Of a stretch of 57,001 bases of DNA, positions 10,659-19,160 are shown in pieces. Position 1 is the stretch's first letter, and each line of letters opens with the position of its first letter. The stretch is from Verrucomicrobiota bacterium (GTDB lineage Bacteria; Verrucomicrobiota; Verrucomicrobiia; Limisphaerales; SIBE01): contig JAIPJX010000012.1 of the NCBI GenBank assembly GCA_021733945.1, forward strand, positions 1-57,001. Reading direction: 5' to 3'. The notes under the pieces are model-generated. The model saw only the letters and a list, made by a program, of their open reading frames with translations. It was not told the DNA's origin and did no database searches. Position numbers and translations under genes: made by a program.

Positions 10659-12059
10659 TCAGTTTCCGTAGTTGAACGGATCACTGAACCGTTGATCGGT
10701 TGTAATGCTCCTGTCGGTCAGTGTCTTGAGGAAGGAAACCAAGGCTGCCTTTTCCTGATTGGAGAGGTTCAGACGCAGGGCACCTCCGGGCGGGCGACCG
10801 GGTTGAGGTCGGGCACGCAGGGGACCGGAGAGATTGGGGTGATTGACGACACCCGAGTTGTAGAACTCCACCACCTGTTCCAGCGTCTGGAAACGGCCGT
10901 CGTGCATGTAGGGAGCTGTCAGTTCGATGTTGCGCAGGGAGGGCACCTTGAACAGGCCTTCGTCTTCGGGGCGACCGGTGACCTCGCCAACCCCCTTGTC
11001 GCGGTACGGATTCTCCAGCCCGTTGTTGTTGATCCTATCTCCAGGCACAAAGTTGTCGCTGCCATGGCAGTTCACACACGTTGCACGACCGACGCGACCC
11101 AGGAAGATATCGCGTCCAAGGTTCTCCTGGGGTGTGAAATTGGCGAATCCGTTTGCGACGCCGGCATCATATTTCGAGTTGGTGGAAATGATCGAACGGA
11201 CGAACTGCGCCAGTGCCAGGGAGATTCTGCGTGAGGTTACCTCCGCCGAACCAAACGCCTGAGTGAAGAGCGTTGCATAGAAGGGTTCCGCAGCCAGGCG
11301 CGTCTCGAGGCCCGCCAGGGTCATGCCCATTTCCACCGGGTTCTGAATCGGTTGCAGCACCTGATCCTCAAGTGTGTTGGCTCGTTCGTCCCAGAAAAAA
11401 TGACGACGCAAATAGTACCGGGCATTGATGAGTCCCATCGAATTGCGTCCGGTGCGTCCGCCTTCGAAACCGACGCTGAATTGCCTGGGATCCGAGAATC
11501 CGTGTTCGGCCTGATGGCATGACGCGCAGGAGACGGTCTGGTTGGCCGAGAGGCGTTTGTCATGGAACAACACGCGCCCGAGAGTGGCGCCCGCATTCGT
11601 CACGGGATTGTTGGCGGGAGTGTTGTCCTGGGCCCGGATCTGGCGCGTCTGGAAATGAGCCGGAAGATCCGGTGCCGCGTAGTTGAGGAGTGTGGTTCCC
11701 AGCGTCAGCGCCGGATCGCCGTTTGCGGGAGGTTCCTGTCGGGTGGGATCGCAGATCGCCCGGAAGAATCCCTGTTCGACGGGAGGTCCCATGGAAATGC
11801 CGCGCCGGAGCGACCCGTTGTGGATCTTGAACCGCTCGACATCCTTCCAGTTCTTGAAATCGGGTGACCTCTGAAGAGTCCAGACATTGTTGCCTGGGTC
11901 CCGCACCTGAACATTTCCCGGATTTCCGCGCGGACCCGGTCCAAGCTGCAGGGTAGCCTGGGGAGGTATCTGATATTGCGCCTGAGTGGAGGTGATTACA
12001 ACCGCGGCCAGCAGGGTGGCCGCCTTGCCCGTGAAGCTGTTGCTTTTATAAGCTTTCAT
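10659..12059 (-). CDS. Di-haem cytochrome c peroxidase (MauG/CcpA type)
   Basis: A 466-residue exported protein. Residues 1-27 look like a Sec signal peptide (FTGKAATLLAAVVITSTQAQ). A short extra region (about 35-110) has the LQRSPDFKNWKDV and GFFRAI pattern common in secreted verrucomicrobial proteins. The peroxidase part carries two c-type haem sites, CASCH near residue 178 and CVNCH near 328, plus PYMHDGRFQTLEQVVEFYN near the C-terminus. Such enzymes reduce peroxide in the periplasm or oxidise protein cofactors; the substrate here is unknown. The gene stands alone on the minus strand. Confidence 0.9.
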   Translation of the reverse strand: MKAYKSNSFTGKAATLLAAVVITSTQAQYQIPPQATLQLGPGPRGNPGNVQVRDPGNNVWTLQRSPDFKNWKDVERFKIHNGSLRRGISMGPPVEQGFFRAICDPTRQEPPANGDPALTLGTTLLNYAAPDLPAHFQTRQIRAQDNTPANNPVTNAGATLGRVLFHDKRLSANQTVSCASCHQAEHGFSDPRQFSVGFEGGRTGRNSMGLINARYYLRRHFFWDERANTLEDQVLQPIQNPVEMGMTLAGLETRLAAEPFYATLFTQAFGSAEVTSRRISLALAQFVRSIISTNSKYDAGVANGFANFTPQENLGRDIFLGRVGRATCVNCHGSDNFVPGDRINNNGLENPYRDKGVGEVTGRPEDEGLFKVPSLRNIELTAPYMHDGRFQTLEQVVEFYNSGVVNHPNLSGPLRARPQPGRPPGGALRLNLSNQEKAALVSFLKTLTDRSITTDQRFSDPFNYGN

Positions 12060-12408
12060 ACGGAGACCCTACTCCCCTCAACATTAAGCGAACATTAAGT
12101 GGTAGAAATACGGTGTGATCCCTTGTGACACCGGAACGCATGGGGGGGCACTCGGTTGTTTCCCTTGCGGGTGTGTGCAAACAGGCGTCGGCGCTGCGCC
12201 CGGCCATCTCCACCGGGAGGAATCTTCAACGAGGACATCTCCATCCATGAGTCGAATCGCAGTGCCCGGAGCCTTGGCACCAACGCGGGTTGGGAAGGTT
12301 TCGGCTTGCGGCCCGCTTGGAGGCAGTCGTAAAGTGCGGCCGAGAATCACCAGCCAGCCAGCCAAAAAGCAGGATCCGACGAGACAATAATCCGCGCAAA
12401 GTGTAATC
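12060..12408. other. Divergent intergenic region, no gene recognised
   Basis: About 350 bases separate the minus-strand peroxidase from the plus-strand esterase, so both promoters should lie here. Overlapping short frames on both strands show no recognisable protein. Confidence 0.4.
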
Positions 12409-13830
12409 ATGACAAAAACCATCCTTCGCACCCTTCTACCTGCCCTGCTCGCCAGCTGGACCTGGTCCGCCAGTGCGGCGATTCGGCTGCCATCCATTCT
12501 CGGCAGCCACATGGTACTCCAACGGAAATCCGACGCGCGGTTCTGGGGGTGGGCGAATCCCGCGGAGAAGGTCAGTATAACAACGGACTGGGACGCGACG
12601 GTTCATGAGGCGGTGGCCGACAGCGGTGGGCGGTGGAATGTGAATGTGAAGACTCCGGACGCGGGTGGACCGTACAAGGTCACCCTGAACGGTTCCAATG
12701 GGATCGTGCTGGAGGATGTGATGATCGGGGAAGTCTGGGTGTGTAGTGGCCAGAGCAATATGGAATGGAGCGGCGATCAGAGTGTGCCCCAGGCGTTGGA
12801 GGAGGCACCGAATGCGAACAACCCGAAGATTCGTTTTTTCCACATTCCAAAGAGCACCTCGGATCATCCCCAGGACAACTGTGCGGGGAGTTGGAAGGTG
12901 TGCACTCCGGAAGAAATGATTCATTTCAGCGCAATCGGATATTTTTTCGGGAAAGAGCTGCAGAGTGAACTGAAGGTTCCTGTTGGGTTGATCAGCAGCA
13001 ACTGGGGTGGGACGCCTGCCGAAGTGTGGACTCCCGGCGAAGTGGTCCAGAACGATTCGGAGCTGGTGGCTGCGGCTGGAAAGCTGCAGCCCTTTGCGTG
13101 GTGGCCGAAAGATCCGGGCAAATGTTACAATGCGATGATTCACCCGATCACGCCCTTTGCGATTGCCGGGGCCATTTGGTACCAGGGCGAGAGCAACACG
13201 GGGACTGCGGGGAGTTACGAAAAACTGTTCACTCGGATGATTGGTGCGTGGCGAGAGGCCTGGGGCCGGGAGTTTCCATTCTACTACGTCCAGATCGCCC
13301 CGTTCGCGTACGGCCAACCGTTCGTCGGGGCGCTCCTGCGGGAAGCCCAGACCCGGAGCGCCTCATGTGCGAACACCGGAATGGTGGTCGTGAGCGATCT
13401 GGTGGATGACATCAAGAACATCCACCCAGTCAACAAGCGGGATGTTGCCAGGCGTCTGGCCAACTGGGCTCTGGCTGAAACCTACGGCCATCAGGGGATT
13501 TTATATCGCAGCCCGGTTTTCCGGAGCATGGAGGTTCAGGGCTCGAAGGTTCGGATCCGGTTCGATCATGTGGACCAGGGATTGCAGGCACGGAACGGGG
13601 AACCGACGGAATTCCAGATTGCGGGGGCCGACCGGAAGTTCGTTCCCGCGCGTGCGACGATCGAGGGGGATGAAGTGAGGGTCTGGAGTCCGGACATTGC
13701 GGAACCGGTGGCGGTGCGGTTTGGTTTCAGCAACACCGCGATGCCGAATCTGTTTTCCGGGGCCGGGTTGCCGGTGAATCTGTTCCGGACCGACGAGTGG
13801 CCTGTGGATACCCGGGGTGATGCGAAGTAA
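12409..13830 (+). CDS. Sialate O-acetylesterase (SGNH hydrolase)
   Basis: A 473-residue exported enzyme; residues 1-23 form a signal peptide ending ASA. The SGNH block with the nucleophile, VCSGQSNMEWS, is near residue 113. NWGGTPAEVWTP and IWYQGESNTG are the next family blocks, and the catalytic Asp-His region is DDIKNIHPVNKRDVARR near residue 335. An N-terminal beta-sandwich (LPSILGSHMVLQ) precedes the hydrolase core as is usual. The family removes O-acetyl groups from sialic acids or other glycans. It points to use of complex polysaccharides. No glycoside hydrolase neighbour is present. Confidence 0.92.
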   Translation: MTKTILRTLLPALLASWTWSASAAIRLPSILGSHMVLQRKSDARFWGWANPAEKVSITTDWDATVHEAVADSGGRWNVNVKTPDAGGPYKVTLNGSNGIVLEDVMIGEVWVCSGQSNMEWSGDQSVPQALEEAPNANNPKIRFFHIPKSTSDHPQDNCAGSWKVCTPEEMIHFSAIGYFFGKELQSELKVPVGLISSNWGGTPAEVWTPGEVVQNDSELVAAAGKLQPFAWWPKDPGKCYNAMIHPITPFAIAGAIWYQGESNTGTAGSYEKLFTRMIGAWREAWGREFPFYYVQIAPFAYGQPFVGALLREAQTRSASCANTGMVVVSDLVDDIKNIHPVNKRDVARRLANWALAETYGHQGILYRSPVFRSMEVQGSKVRIRFDHVDQGLQARNGEPTEFQIAGADRKFVPARATIEGDEVRVWSPDIAEPVAVRFGFSNTAMPNLFSGAGLPVNLFRTDEWPVDTRGDAK

Positions 13831-13840
13831 CTCCAATGAT

Positions 13841-13871
13841 GGGAACCGGACACCGGCCCCATCCGGCTCCC
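13841..13871. terminator. Possible bidirectional hairpin between convergent genes
   Basis: GGGAACCGGA (13841-13850) pairs with TCCGGCTCCC (13862-13871) with one mismatch, in the 42-base gap between two convergent stop codons. There is no T run on either side, so termination is a guess based on position. Confidence 0.3.
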
Positions 13872-13872
13872 G

Positions 13873-14238
13873 TCATCCGGGACTGTCGCCTGTTGCCTCC
13901 CGGGGAGTGACCGGCGGTGGTTTGTTGATCCGATAGGCCTTCAATTCAGCATAGACGGATTTGGACAGGCCGGATTTTTTGAAGCCGATCACCCTGGTCC
14001 CGCGCAATCCAAAGAAACGCTCGAGATCCTCCGAGGAGTAACATTGCACGATTGGGTAGGGAGCGAAATCCGACCGGATCTCGGCGAGACTGGACGGGGA
14101 TAGGTCGTTGGTGACCAGTAAAAATTGCAGATGGCTGCGGCTGCGGCGCAGGATTTCGCGTCCGACCAAAAAATTCCGAGATCGGAGGACGAACGGAAAC
14201 AAACGTTCCACCGCCGTGTCAGGTTTCGGTTTTTTCAT
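13873..14238 (-). CDS. L7Ae/YlxQ-like ribosomal-protein-family RNA-binding protein
   Basis: A 121-residue protein with the L7Ae/L30e/Gadd45 pattern: NFLVGREILRRSRSHLQFLL, then LVTNDLSP, PIVQCYSSEDLERFFGL and GTRVIGFKKSGLSKSVY. Members bind kink-turn RNAs in ribosomes or related RNPs. An ATG at 14247 is possible, but the second ATG (14238) gives the more compact N-terminus. Either start overlaps the end of the TMK-like gene upstream by about 20-30 bases, so the genes are translationally coupled. The fold call is moderate; the RNA target is unknown. Confidence 0.65.
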   Translation of the reverse strand: MKKPKPDTAVERLFPFVLRSRNFLVGREILRRSRSHLQFLLVTNDLSPSSLAEIRSDFAPYPIVQCYSSEDLERFFGLRGTRVIGFKKSGLSKSVYAELKAYRINKPPPVTPREATGDSPG

Positions 14239-15001
14239 TGGGATCACTCAGCAGCACCGCATCGATTTCGGACCGGAGCTCGGCGTTGATCTCCTCCACC
14301 GATCGATCGGCGTCCACGATTTTGAACCCGTAGGTTGACTGAAGCTTTTTGAACTGCTTTTCGACCAGAGCCTGGTATTTGAGGAAACTGTCAAACCAAT
14401 CGCGCGAAAGTCCCAGGTCCATGCCGCTTTCCCAGTAGTCCAGGGAATAATCCTTGGCGAAGTTCCGCTGGATCAATTCCTCGGGTGATACGTTCAGGTA
14501 GAACACCACATCGGGAATCAGGGCGATGCCATACAGGTTCTTGAGCCACGCTTCATCCATGCCGCGGACCATGTCCCGCACCATCAAGGTGTAGATGTAC
14601 CGGTCGGCCAGCACCATGACTCCGGCGCGAAGCGCGGGCAGGATGATGTTTTCCACCTGATCGGCAAAATCGGTTGCGTAGAACAGGCTGAGGGTGATCC
14701 GGCTCAGAATATTTCCCTGCTTGGCGCGATCCAATTCCTCGCTGACGAGGGTCGAACGTTTGAGCCCCACCTGGACGGTGGCGTGGCCGCTGGTCTCGAG
14801 CCATTGCACGAGCCGGGCGATCTGGGTGGAGCGTCCCGAACCGTCGGCGCCCTCGACGACGATCAATTTGCCGGTGAGGCGTTCGAATTCCACCCCGGGA
14901 ATGCCCTGCCCATAAAACTTCTTCGGCGACGGCTTGGGGACCACGATGGGCCGCAGATCCACGGGCTTTGTCGCATTGCGAGGTTTGCGTTTAGCGGGCA
15001 T
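14219..15001 (-). CDS. Thymidylate-kinase-like protein with altered P-loop
   Basis: A 260-residue P-loop kinase of the TMK fold. About 45 basic, Pro-rich residues precede the core. The P-loop reads GADGSGRST at residues 51-59, with Arg57 in place of the usual Walker Lys; the DNA at about 14836-14850 confirms a CGC codon. The DR motif is in VLADRYIYT, followed by DVVFYLNVSPEELIQR. The substrate may not be dTMP, because the LID region is unlike housekeeping Tmk. It overlaps the upstream paralogue by 11 bases and the L7Ae-like gene downstream. It could be a catalytically altered partner of that paralogue. Confidence 0.8.
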   Translation of the reverse strand: MPAKRKPRNATKPVDLRPIVVPKPSPKKFYGQGIPGVEFERLTGKLIVVEGADGSGRSTQIARLVQWLETSGHATVQVGLKRSTLVSEELDRAKQGNILSRITLSLFYATDFADQVENIILPALRAGVMVLADRYIYTLMVRDMVRGMDEAWLKNLYGIALIPDVVFYLNVSPEELIQRNFAKDYSLDYWESGMDLGLSRDWFDSFLKYQALVEKQFKKLQSTYGFKIVDADRSVEEINAELRSEIDAVLLSDPNEKTET

Positions 15002-15701
15002 TGCGCGGTTGGGTTGCCTTGGCGGACGGGGTCTTTTCCAAGGGGTGGATTCTGGCCCCGACCAGTTTTCTCACCATTGATTGCTGCACCTCGACCGGCT
15101 GGTTGGCATCGATCACCAGGAAATTGAATTCCGTGCTCATGGCAAGGTATTGTTCGAGCAGGCGTCCCTGGAAGATCCGGAAGCTTTCGTAGGGATCGCT
15201 CGACAGCTTCATGTCCATTCCCGCCTCGAAATACTTCAGCTCCGGACGTCCGTTGAGGATTCGTTTGAGGGAAACTTCGAGGTTTGCCTTGAAGAAAAAC
15301 ACCATGTCCGGCAACGCTGAAAATCCATACAGCCCACGCACCCATTTGCTGGGGCAACCCCGGACGGTATCGCGCGCGAATGCGGTGAAAACATAGCGGT
15401 CGCAGAGAACAATGTAGCCGGCACGCAGCAGCGGCACCAACTGACGCTCATACCGGTCGGCGAAATCGGTGGCGTGGATCAGGCTGAAGGTCGTTGGTGT
15501 GAGCAGTTCCCGTTTCTTTCCCTTGCTGGTCGCGCTTTTGACCAGATCGGAGGAATTCCATTCACTGAAAAACACCTTGGCCTGCTGCAACTCGAGCCAT
15601 CGTTTCAGAAGGTAGATCTGCGTTGATTTGCCGGACCCATCAATGCCTTCGACGGCAATGAGTCTTCCAGGGTAACCAAGTTCAGCAAATGTCTTTGTCA
15701 C
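14991..15701 (-). CDS. Thymidylate-kinase-like protein (intact P-loop)
   Basis: A 236-residue TMK-fold protein with an intact P-loop GIDGSGKST at residues 19-27 and a DR motif in VLCDRYVFT. It aligns along its length with the downstream 260-residue protein: both share the order ATDFAD, ALRAG or LLRAG, DRY, DTVRG or DMVRG, a GLYG or NLYG block and EAGMD or ESGMD. The two arose by tandem duplication, and the first gene keeps the canonical Lys while the second has Arg. It is the first gene of a three-gene overlapping unit that ends in an L7Ae-like protein. The true nucleotide substrate is unknown. Confidence 0.82.
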   Translation of the reverse strand: MTKTFAELGYPGRLIAVEGIDGSGKSTQIYLLKRWLELQQAKVFFSEWNSSDLVKSATSKGKKRELLTPTTFSLIHATDFADRYERQLVPLLRAGYIVLCDRYVFTAFARDTVRGCPSKWVRGLYGFSALPDMVFFFKANLEVSLKRILNGRPELKYFEAGMDMKLSSDPYESFRIFQGRLLEQYLAMSTEFNFLVIDANQPVEVQQSMVRKLVGARIHPLEKTPSAKATQPRNAR

Positions 15702-16259
15702 AAATGTGCAAGCAACCTACGATGGAATGCGGGGAAAACAACTCTTTTTGATGCGTCTGAGGGTTGATGGTCCCGGGATGCCGAAACAATCCGGATAAGG
15801 CTCCTCATTGGACTTTGCGCCGGGCTTCGAGCGGACCCGGGGCAAAAAGTGAAGGCCCATGGAGGGCGTGATTCGATGAGCCGTCCGCTCTGTTCTACGA
15901 ACGAAGGAATCCCGCGGAACGGCCGCGCAAGGGAAGGCGCCCGAACCGTCCCGGCGAGGAAGATGGGAAAGCGAAAAAACCTCCCGCAGAGGCGCGGAGA
16001 CGCAGGGAGGAGAAGGGCTTTATTTGTTCGCCTTGGCGCCGCAGTCGAGTTCCTTCTGAGGTGAATCCCGCGATTCTCTTTTCTGAATAGATCGATCGGC
16101 ACGCCTGAGGCTGGGCGCCGGAGAAGACCTTCCGGAGTCTGCTCCGCGATCAGGGATCACCTTTGGTTTTTTCGGGATTACACGAGGAACGAAGTTCAGT
16201 CTTCAAAACGGGTGGTGATTCTGGCAACTTCCGGCGGTGAATCACCTTCGTGCATGCGC
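15702..16259. other. Intergenic region with a short dispersed motif
   Basis: No gene is supported in these 558 bases. Bases 15979-16012 carry CGCAGAGGCGCGGAGACGCA flanked by inverted CCTCCC and GGGAGG, a phrase seen as a dispersed repeat in many bacterial genomes (from memory). Bases 15930-15960 resemble a degraded family A repeat. The region separates the kinase unit from the end of the defence-like cluster. Confidence 0.4.
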
Positions 16260-18956
16260 TCACCACGACTCCGACAGCTTTTCCACCACGTCCTTCCGAG
16301 CCAGAACGCGGGAGCAGAGTTCCCAGCGGTTTTTGTCGGGGTCGATGGTTTCTTTGTAGCGGAGCTCGAACACGTCGCGGGCCTTCTGACGGAGATGGAC
16401 GTATTCATTCATCATGTCTTCGAGCCGCTCCTCGCTGTCGATCCAGTCGTCTTCGATGGTGTCGGGCAGGCCGCCGAAGATGTCGAACTTGTCTTTGAGG
16501 CGGCGGGAGATGACCGAATACACCTTTTCATCCTGCGTGTCGTGATAGACGAGGTTGAGCATGTCCACGGAACGGCGTGCCTGGCCGAAGCGTTTGATGC
16601 GGCCGAGGCGTTGTTCAAGCCGTGATGGATTCCACGGGAGGTCCACGTTGATGAGCGTGCCGAGCGTTTGCAGGTTCAAGCCCTCGCAGGCGGCATCCGT
16701 GGCGACGACGAGCCGCACGCTGCGATTCTTGACAGCCTTCTTGATTTCCTCGCGTTCGATGGACGCGAACGCATCGCCCCGGAACATGCCGCTCTTGCCA
16801 GTGCCCGCATAGACGGCCACCGGCTCTGCCGGTAGCGTCTTCGCCAGTTCCGAAGCCATCCAACGCGCGGTGTCGTAATACTGGCTAAAGATGATGCAGC
16901 CATGCTCCAGCCAAGTCCTGCCCTCGGTCCGGTGTTCAGTCAGGAAGTAGCGCACGGCGGTCAGCTTCGGATCGTTCGCTTCTGGCCGGGATAATTCCTC
17001 AACAATGGCGCGCAGGTGGCCTGCCTCGGCAGGCGTGAGCGAACTCAGTGGTTCGAGAAGTAGCGCCGCACCGTCTTCATCGTCGAGCAACTCCCGCCCA
17101 AGCATCTTGGTCGCGGTTGCCCGCCCTGAAGCGAAGCTGGAGCAAATGCGCTGGAGTAGGAGCGATTTCATGAAACCAGCGGCCTTGGTGCGCTTCATCA
17201 GGGCGGCGGTAAAATCGACGGCGGCTTGGTAGGCCAAGTCGAACGGATGGTTTGTGAGCAAGCCGAGGCCGTCGAAATGCACACCGGGATACGCGGTCGA
17301 GGGGACGTCGGGAACAGGATGCACATCGACGGCGACTCGCTCGAGCAGGCCAGCCTCCTCCAAGGTCTGACGGCGACGAAGAACGGTGTGGCGCACGATG
17401 GGGTTGTGTTGCTGGTAAAAGCCGGGCGACAAGGTCTGAAGAACGGATTGCTGGGCAAAGAATTCTAGGGAGCCGAAGCCTTTGTCCGTAAAGAAGGCGT
17501 TGTCTGGAATGCCAAGTTGGAGGCGCAGATTGGCGACCAGAGGCTCCTCGTCGCCCGGCGGAAGCGGGTTGCGGAGCCATTCCCAGGCATCGCGCTCGTC
17601 GAGCGGGACTTCGTCGCCCTTCACCATCGGCAATGAGCGTTGCAGATTCACCCACTGGCTCGTGGACTCGCGCCCCAAGACGAAATCAGCACCAGCGTTG
17701 AGGATGCGCATTAAATCCCAAAGCTCATGAACATCCGTCTGGATGGGCGTGGCCGTGCCGAGCAAGAGATTCCGGGTGCGCGGACCGATGCGCAGCATGA
17801 AGTCGAGCAGGTTGTTTGACTCGTCCCTGTGTTCACCGAGGCTGCCACGACGCCGTGCCTTGTGGGCCTCGTCCAAGATGACGGTCCCGAATCTCCGTTC
17901 CAACAGGCAACGCCGTTCGTCAGAGGTGTGGAAAATCAGGCCGGTGGAGACGATTGCGATGCGGAAGGGGCAGCGGGTGATGTCTTCGGTGCCACGGGTC
18001 TTGATGGTGTGGCCGTGGGGATCGATCCAGACTTTTTGCCCGGATGACCAGACCGCACTGGGGATGCCTAGTCGGTCATTGAGTTCGACCTGCCATTGGA
18101 GCGTGAGGGTGGAGGGACAAAGGATGAGAACCGGACCGTCATCAAGGAGCGCCGAAATCATGGCACTGGCCGCGAGGGAAAGTGTTTTGCCGACTCCGAC
18201 CTCGTCGGCCAGGAGCAGGCGGGCTTTTCCGTAAGTCTCCCGGTGCGCAAGGAACATGGTGACAAAGGCGCGCTGCCACGGCTGAAGCTGTTCACCGCCC
18301 CGGTAGATGGGTGATTCAGCGAGGGCCGCTGCGGCGAGTTCCCCGGACCGAACTTGATCGAATCGAATCTCAACGCGGTCGGCGACCCGCTTGATTTCCT
18401 CAACGATGGCGTCGGGCAACGGATAGGAATCTTTCCAGAGCGCGTCAAACTCCTCCTCCACCCACGCAACGCCTTCGGGTGATGGGTCTTCCCAGAGGAT
18501 TTCGTAATTCGTAGTGAAGGCGCTTTTGGTCTCGTTGATCGATCCGAGGAAACAAGTCTTGGAACCGTCCGCCATCTCGACGACGCCTGCCTTTCCGTGG
18601 ATGAAAACCCGGTCCTTGGGAACGACGCGGATTTCGACGCGACCGCTGGTCAGCAAGTCGTGCAGCCTGCGGTAACGTTCCTTGTGGAGGAGCGCCTCGA
18701 CCTCGGCGGGCGCTTCGTTCCAGCGTTCTTTGAGCGCGGTCTCACGGACGTGTTTTGATACGGCGACATCCGCCGCGTCGAGTTCGCTGTTGCAGACAAT
18801 CTGGACTTTCCCGATGCCCCCGATCTCCTCGCCGACGAGTTCAAAGATGGAGCTGCGGAAATAACCGGCGATGCGGCGATAGGACTTCGCACCCGCGAGT
18901 TTCTTTGACAGGAAGGCGTGGTCAAGCCGCTGACGGCGCGAGGAGAAGCGGTTCAT
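16260..18956 (-). CDS. PLD-domain SNF2-family helicase (candidate defence helicase)
   Basis: An 898-residue protein. The N-terminal part (about 1-175) is phospholipase-D-like, with an HGK triplet at 120-122 and FLGSINET at 136-142, the half-HKD pattern seen in defence nucleases. A SNF2-type helicase core follows: Walker A DEVGVGKT at 251-258, DEAH at 362-365, GTATPIQ, and a C-terminal half with VVATDAACEGLNLQ and RLGRIKRFGQ. It probably translocates on DNA using ATP. It resembles helicases of DISARM-like and related defence islands. It lies 204 bases downstream of the AlbA_2 gene, with an unusual palindromic leader, so it may have its own promoter. No DrmA or DrmB is in the window. Confidence 0.88.
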   Translation of the reverse strand: MNRFSSRRQRLDHAFLSKKLAGAKSYRRIAGYFRSSIFELVGEEIGGIGKVQIVCNSELDAADVAVSKHVRETALKERWNEAPAEVEALLHKERYRRLHDLLTSGRVEIRVVPKDRVFIHGKAGVVEMADGSKTCFLGSINETKSAFTTNYEILWEDPSPEGVAWVEEEFDALWKDSYPLPDAIVEEIKRVADRVEIRFDQVRSGELAAAALAESPIYRGGEQLQPWQRAFVTMFLAHRETYGKARLLLADEVGVGKTLSLAASAMISALLDDGPVLILCPSTLTLQWQVELNDRLGIPSAVWSSGQKVWIDPHGHTIKTRGTEDITRCPFRIAIVSTGLIFHTSDERRCLLERRFGTVILDEAHKARRRGSLGEHRDESNNLLDFMLRIGPRTRNLLLGTATPIQTDVHELWDLMRILNAGADFVLGRESTSQWVNLQRSLPMVKGDEVPLDERDAWEWLRNPLPPGDEEPLVANLRLQLGIPDNAFFTDKGFGSLEFFAQQSVLQTLSPGFYQQHNPIVRHTVLRRRQTLEEAGLLERVAVDVHPVPDVPSTAYPGVHFDGLGLLTNHPFDLAYQAAVDFTAALMKRTKAAGFMKSLLLQRICSSFASGRATATKMLGRELLDDEDGAALLLEPLSSLTPAEAGHLRAIVEELSRPEANDPKLTAVRYFLTEHRTEGRTWLEHGCIIFSQYYDTARWMASELAKTLPAEPVAVYAGTGKSGMFRGDAFASIEREEIKKAVKNRSVRLVVATDAACEGLNLQTLGTLINVDLPWNPSRLEQRLGRIKRFGQARRSVDMLNLVYHDTQDEKVYSVISRRLKDKFDIFGGLPDTIEDDWIDSEERLEDMMNEYVHLRQKARDVFELRYKETIDPDKNRWELCSRVLARKDVVEKLSESW

Positions 18957-19077
18957 GGGAATTACGTTCCTCCCGGTTCAACTGCACCATTCTTAGAAGG
19001 CATTGCACAAACCTCGCGGGCGTGGTGCGCAACGGGAGACTGGTGCAATTGCCTCCTTCGGCGCGTGATTCTCCCGT

Positions 19078-19147
19078 TTATGCGTCGCTTTATGCGCATT
19101 GCGCATAAAACGCGCATATCGCCGCCTTTATGTGCGTGCTTATGCGC
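19078..19147. promoter_or_regulatory. Cluster of TTTATGCGC motifs in the helicase leader
   Basis: Five copies of a TTTATGCGC-like motif occur within 70 bases: 19078-19086 (ending GT), 19089-19097, the reverse complement at 19101-19109, 19127-19136 (TTTATGTGCG) and 19140-19147. Copies two and three form a perfect 9-bp inverted repeat with a 3-base centre. The cluster lies 120-190 bases upstream of the helicase start and just after the stop of the AlbA_2 gene. It looks like an operator array; the binding protein is unknown. Confidence 0.5.
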
Positions 19148-19160
19148 GACGAACGCAAAA

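Noticed and set aside
15698-16102. A minus-strand frame of 134 codons
   Set aside because: It consists of low-complexity, Arg/Pro-rich sequence over a known dispersed repeat motif and matches nothing recognisable.
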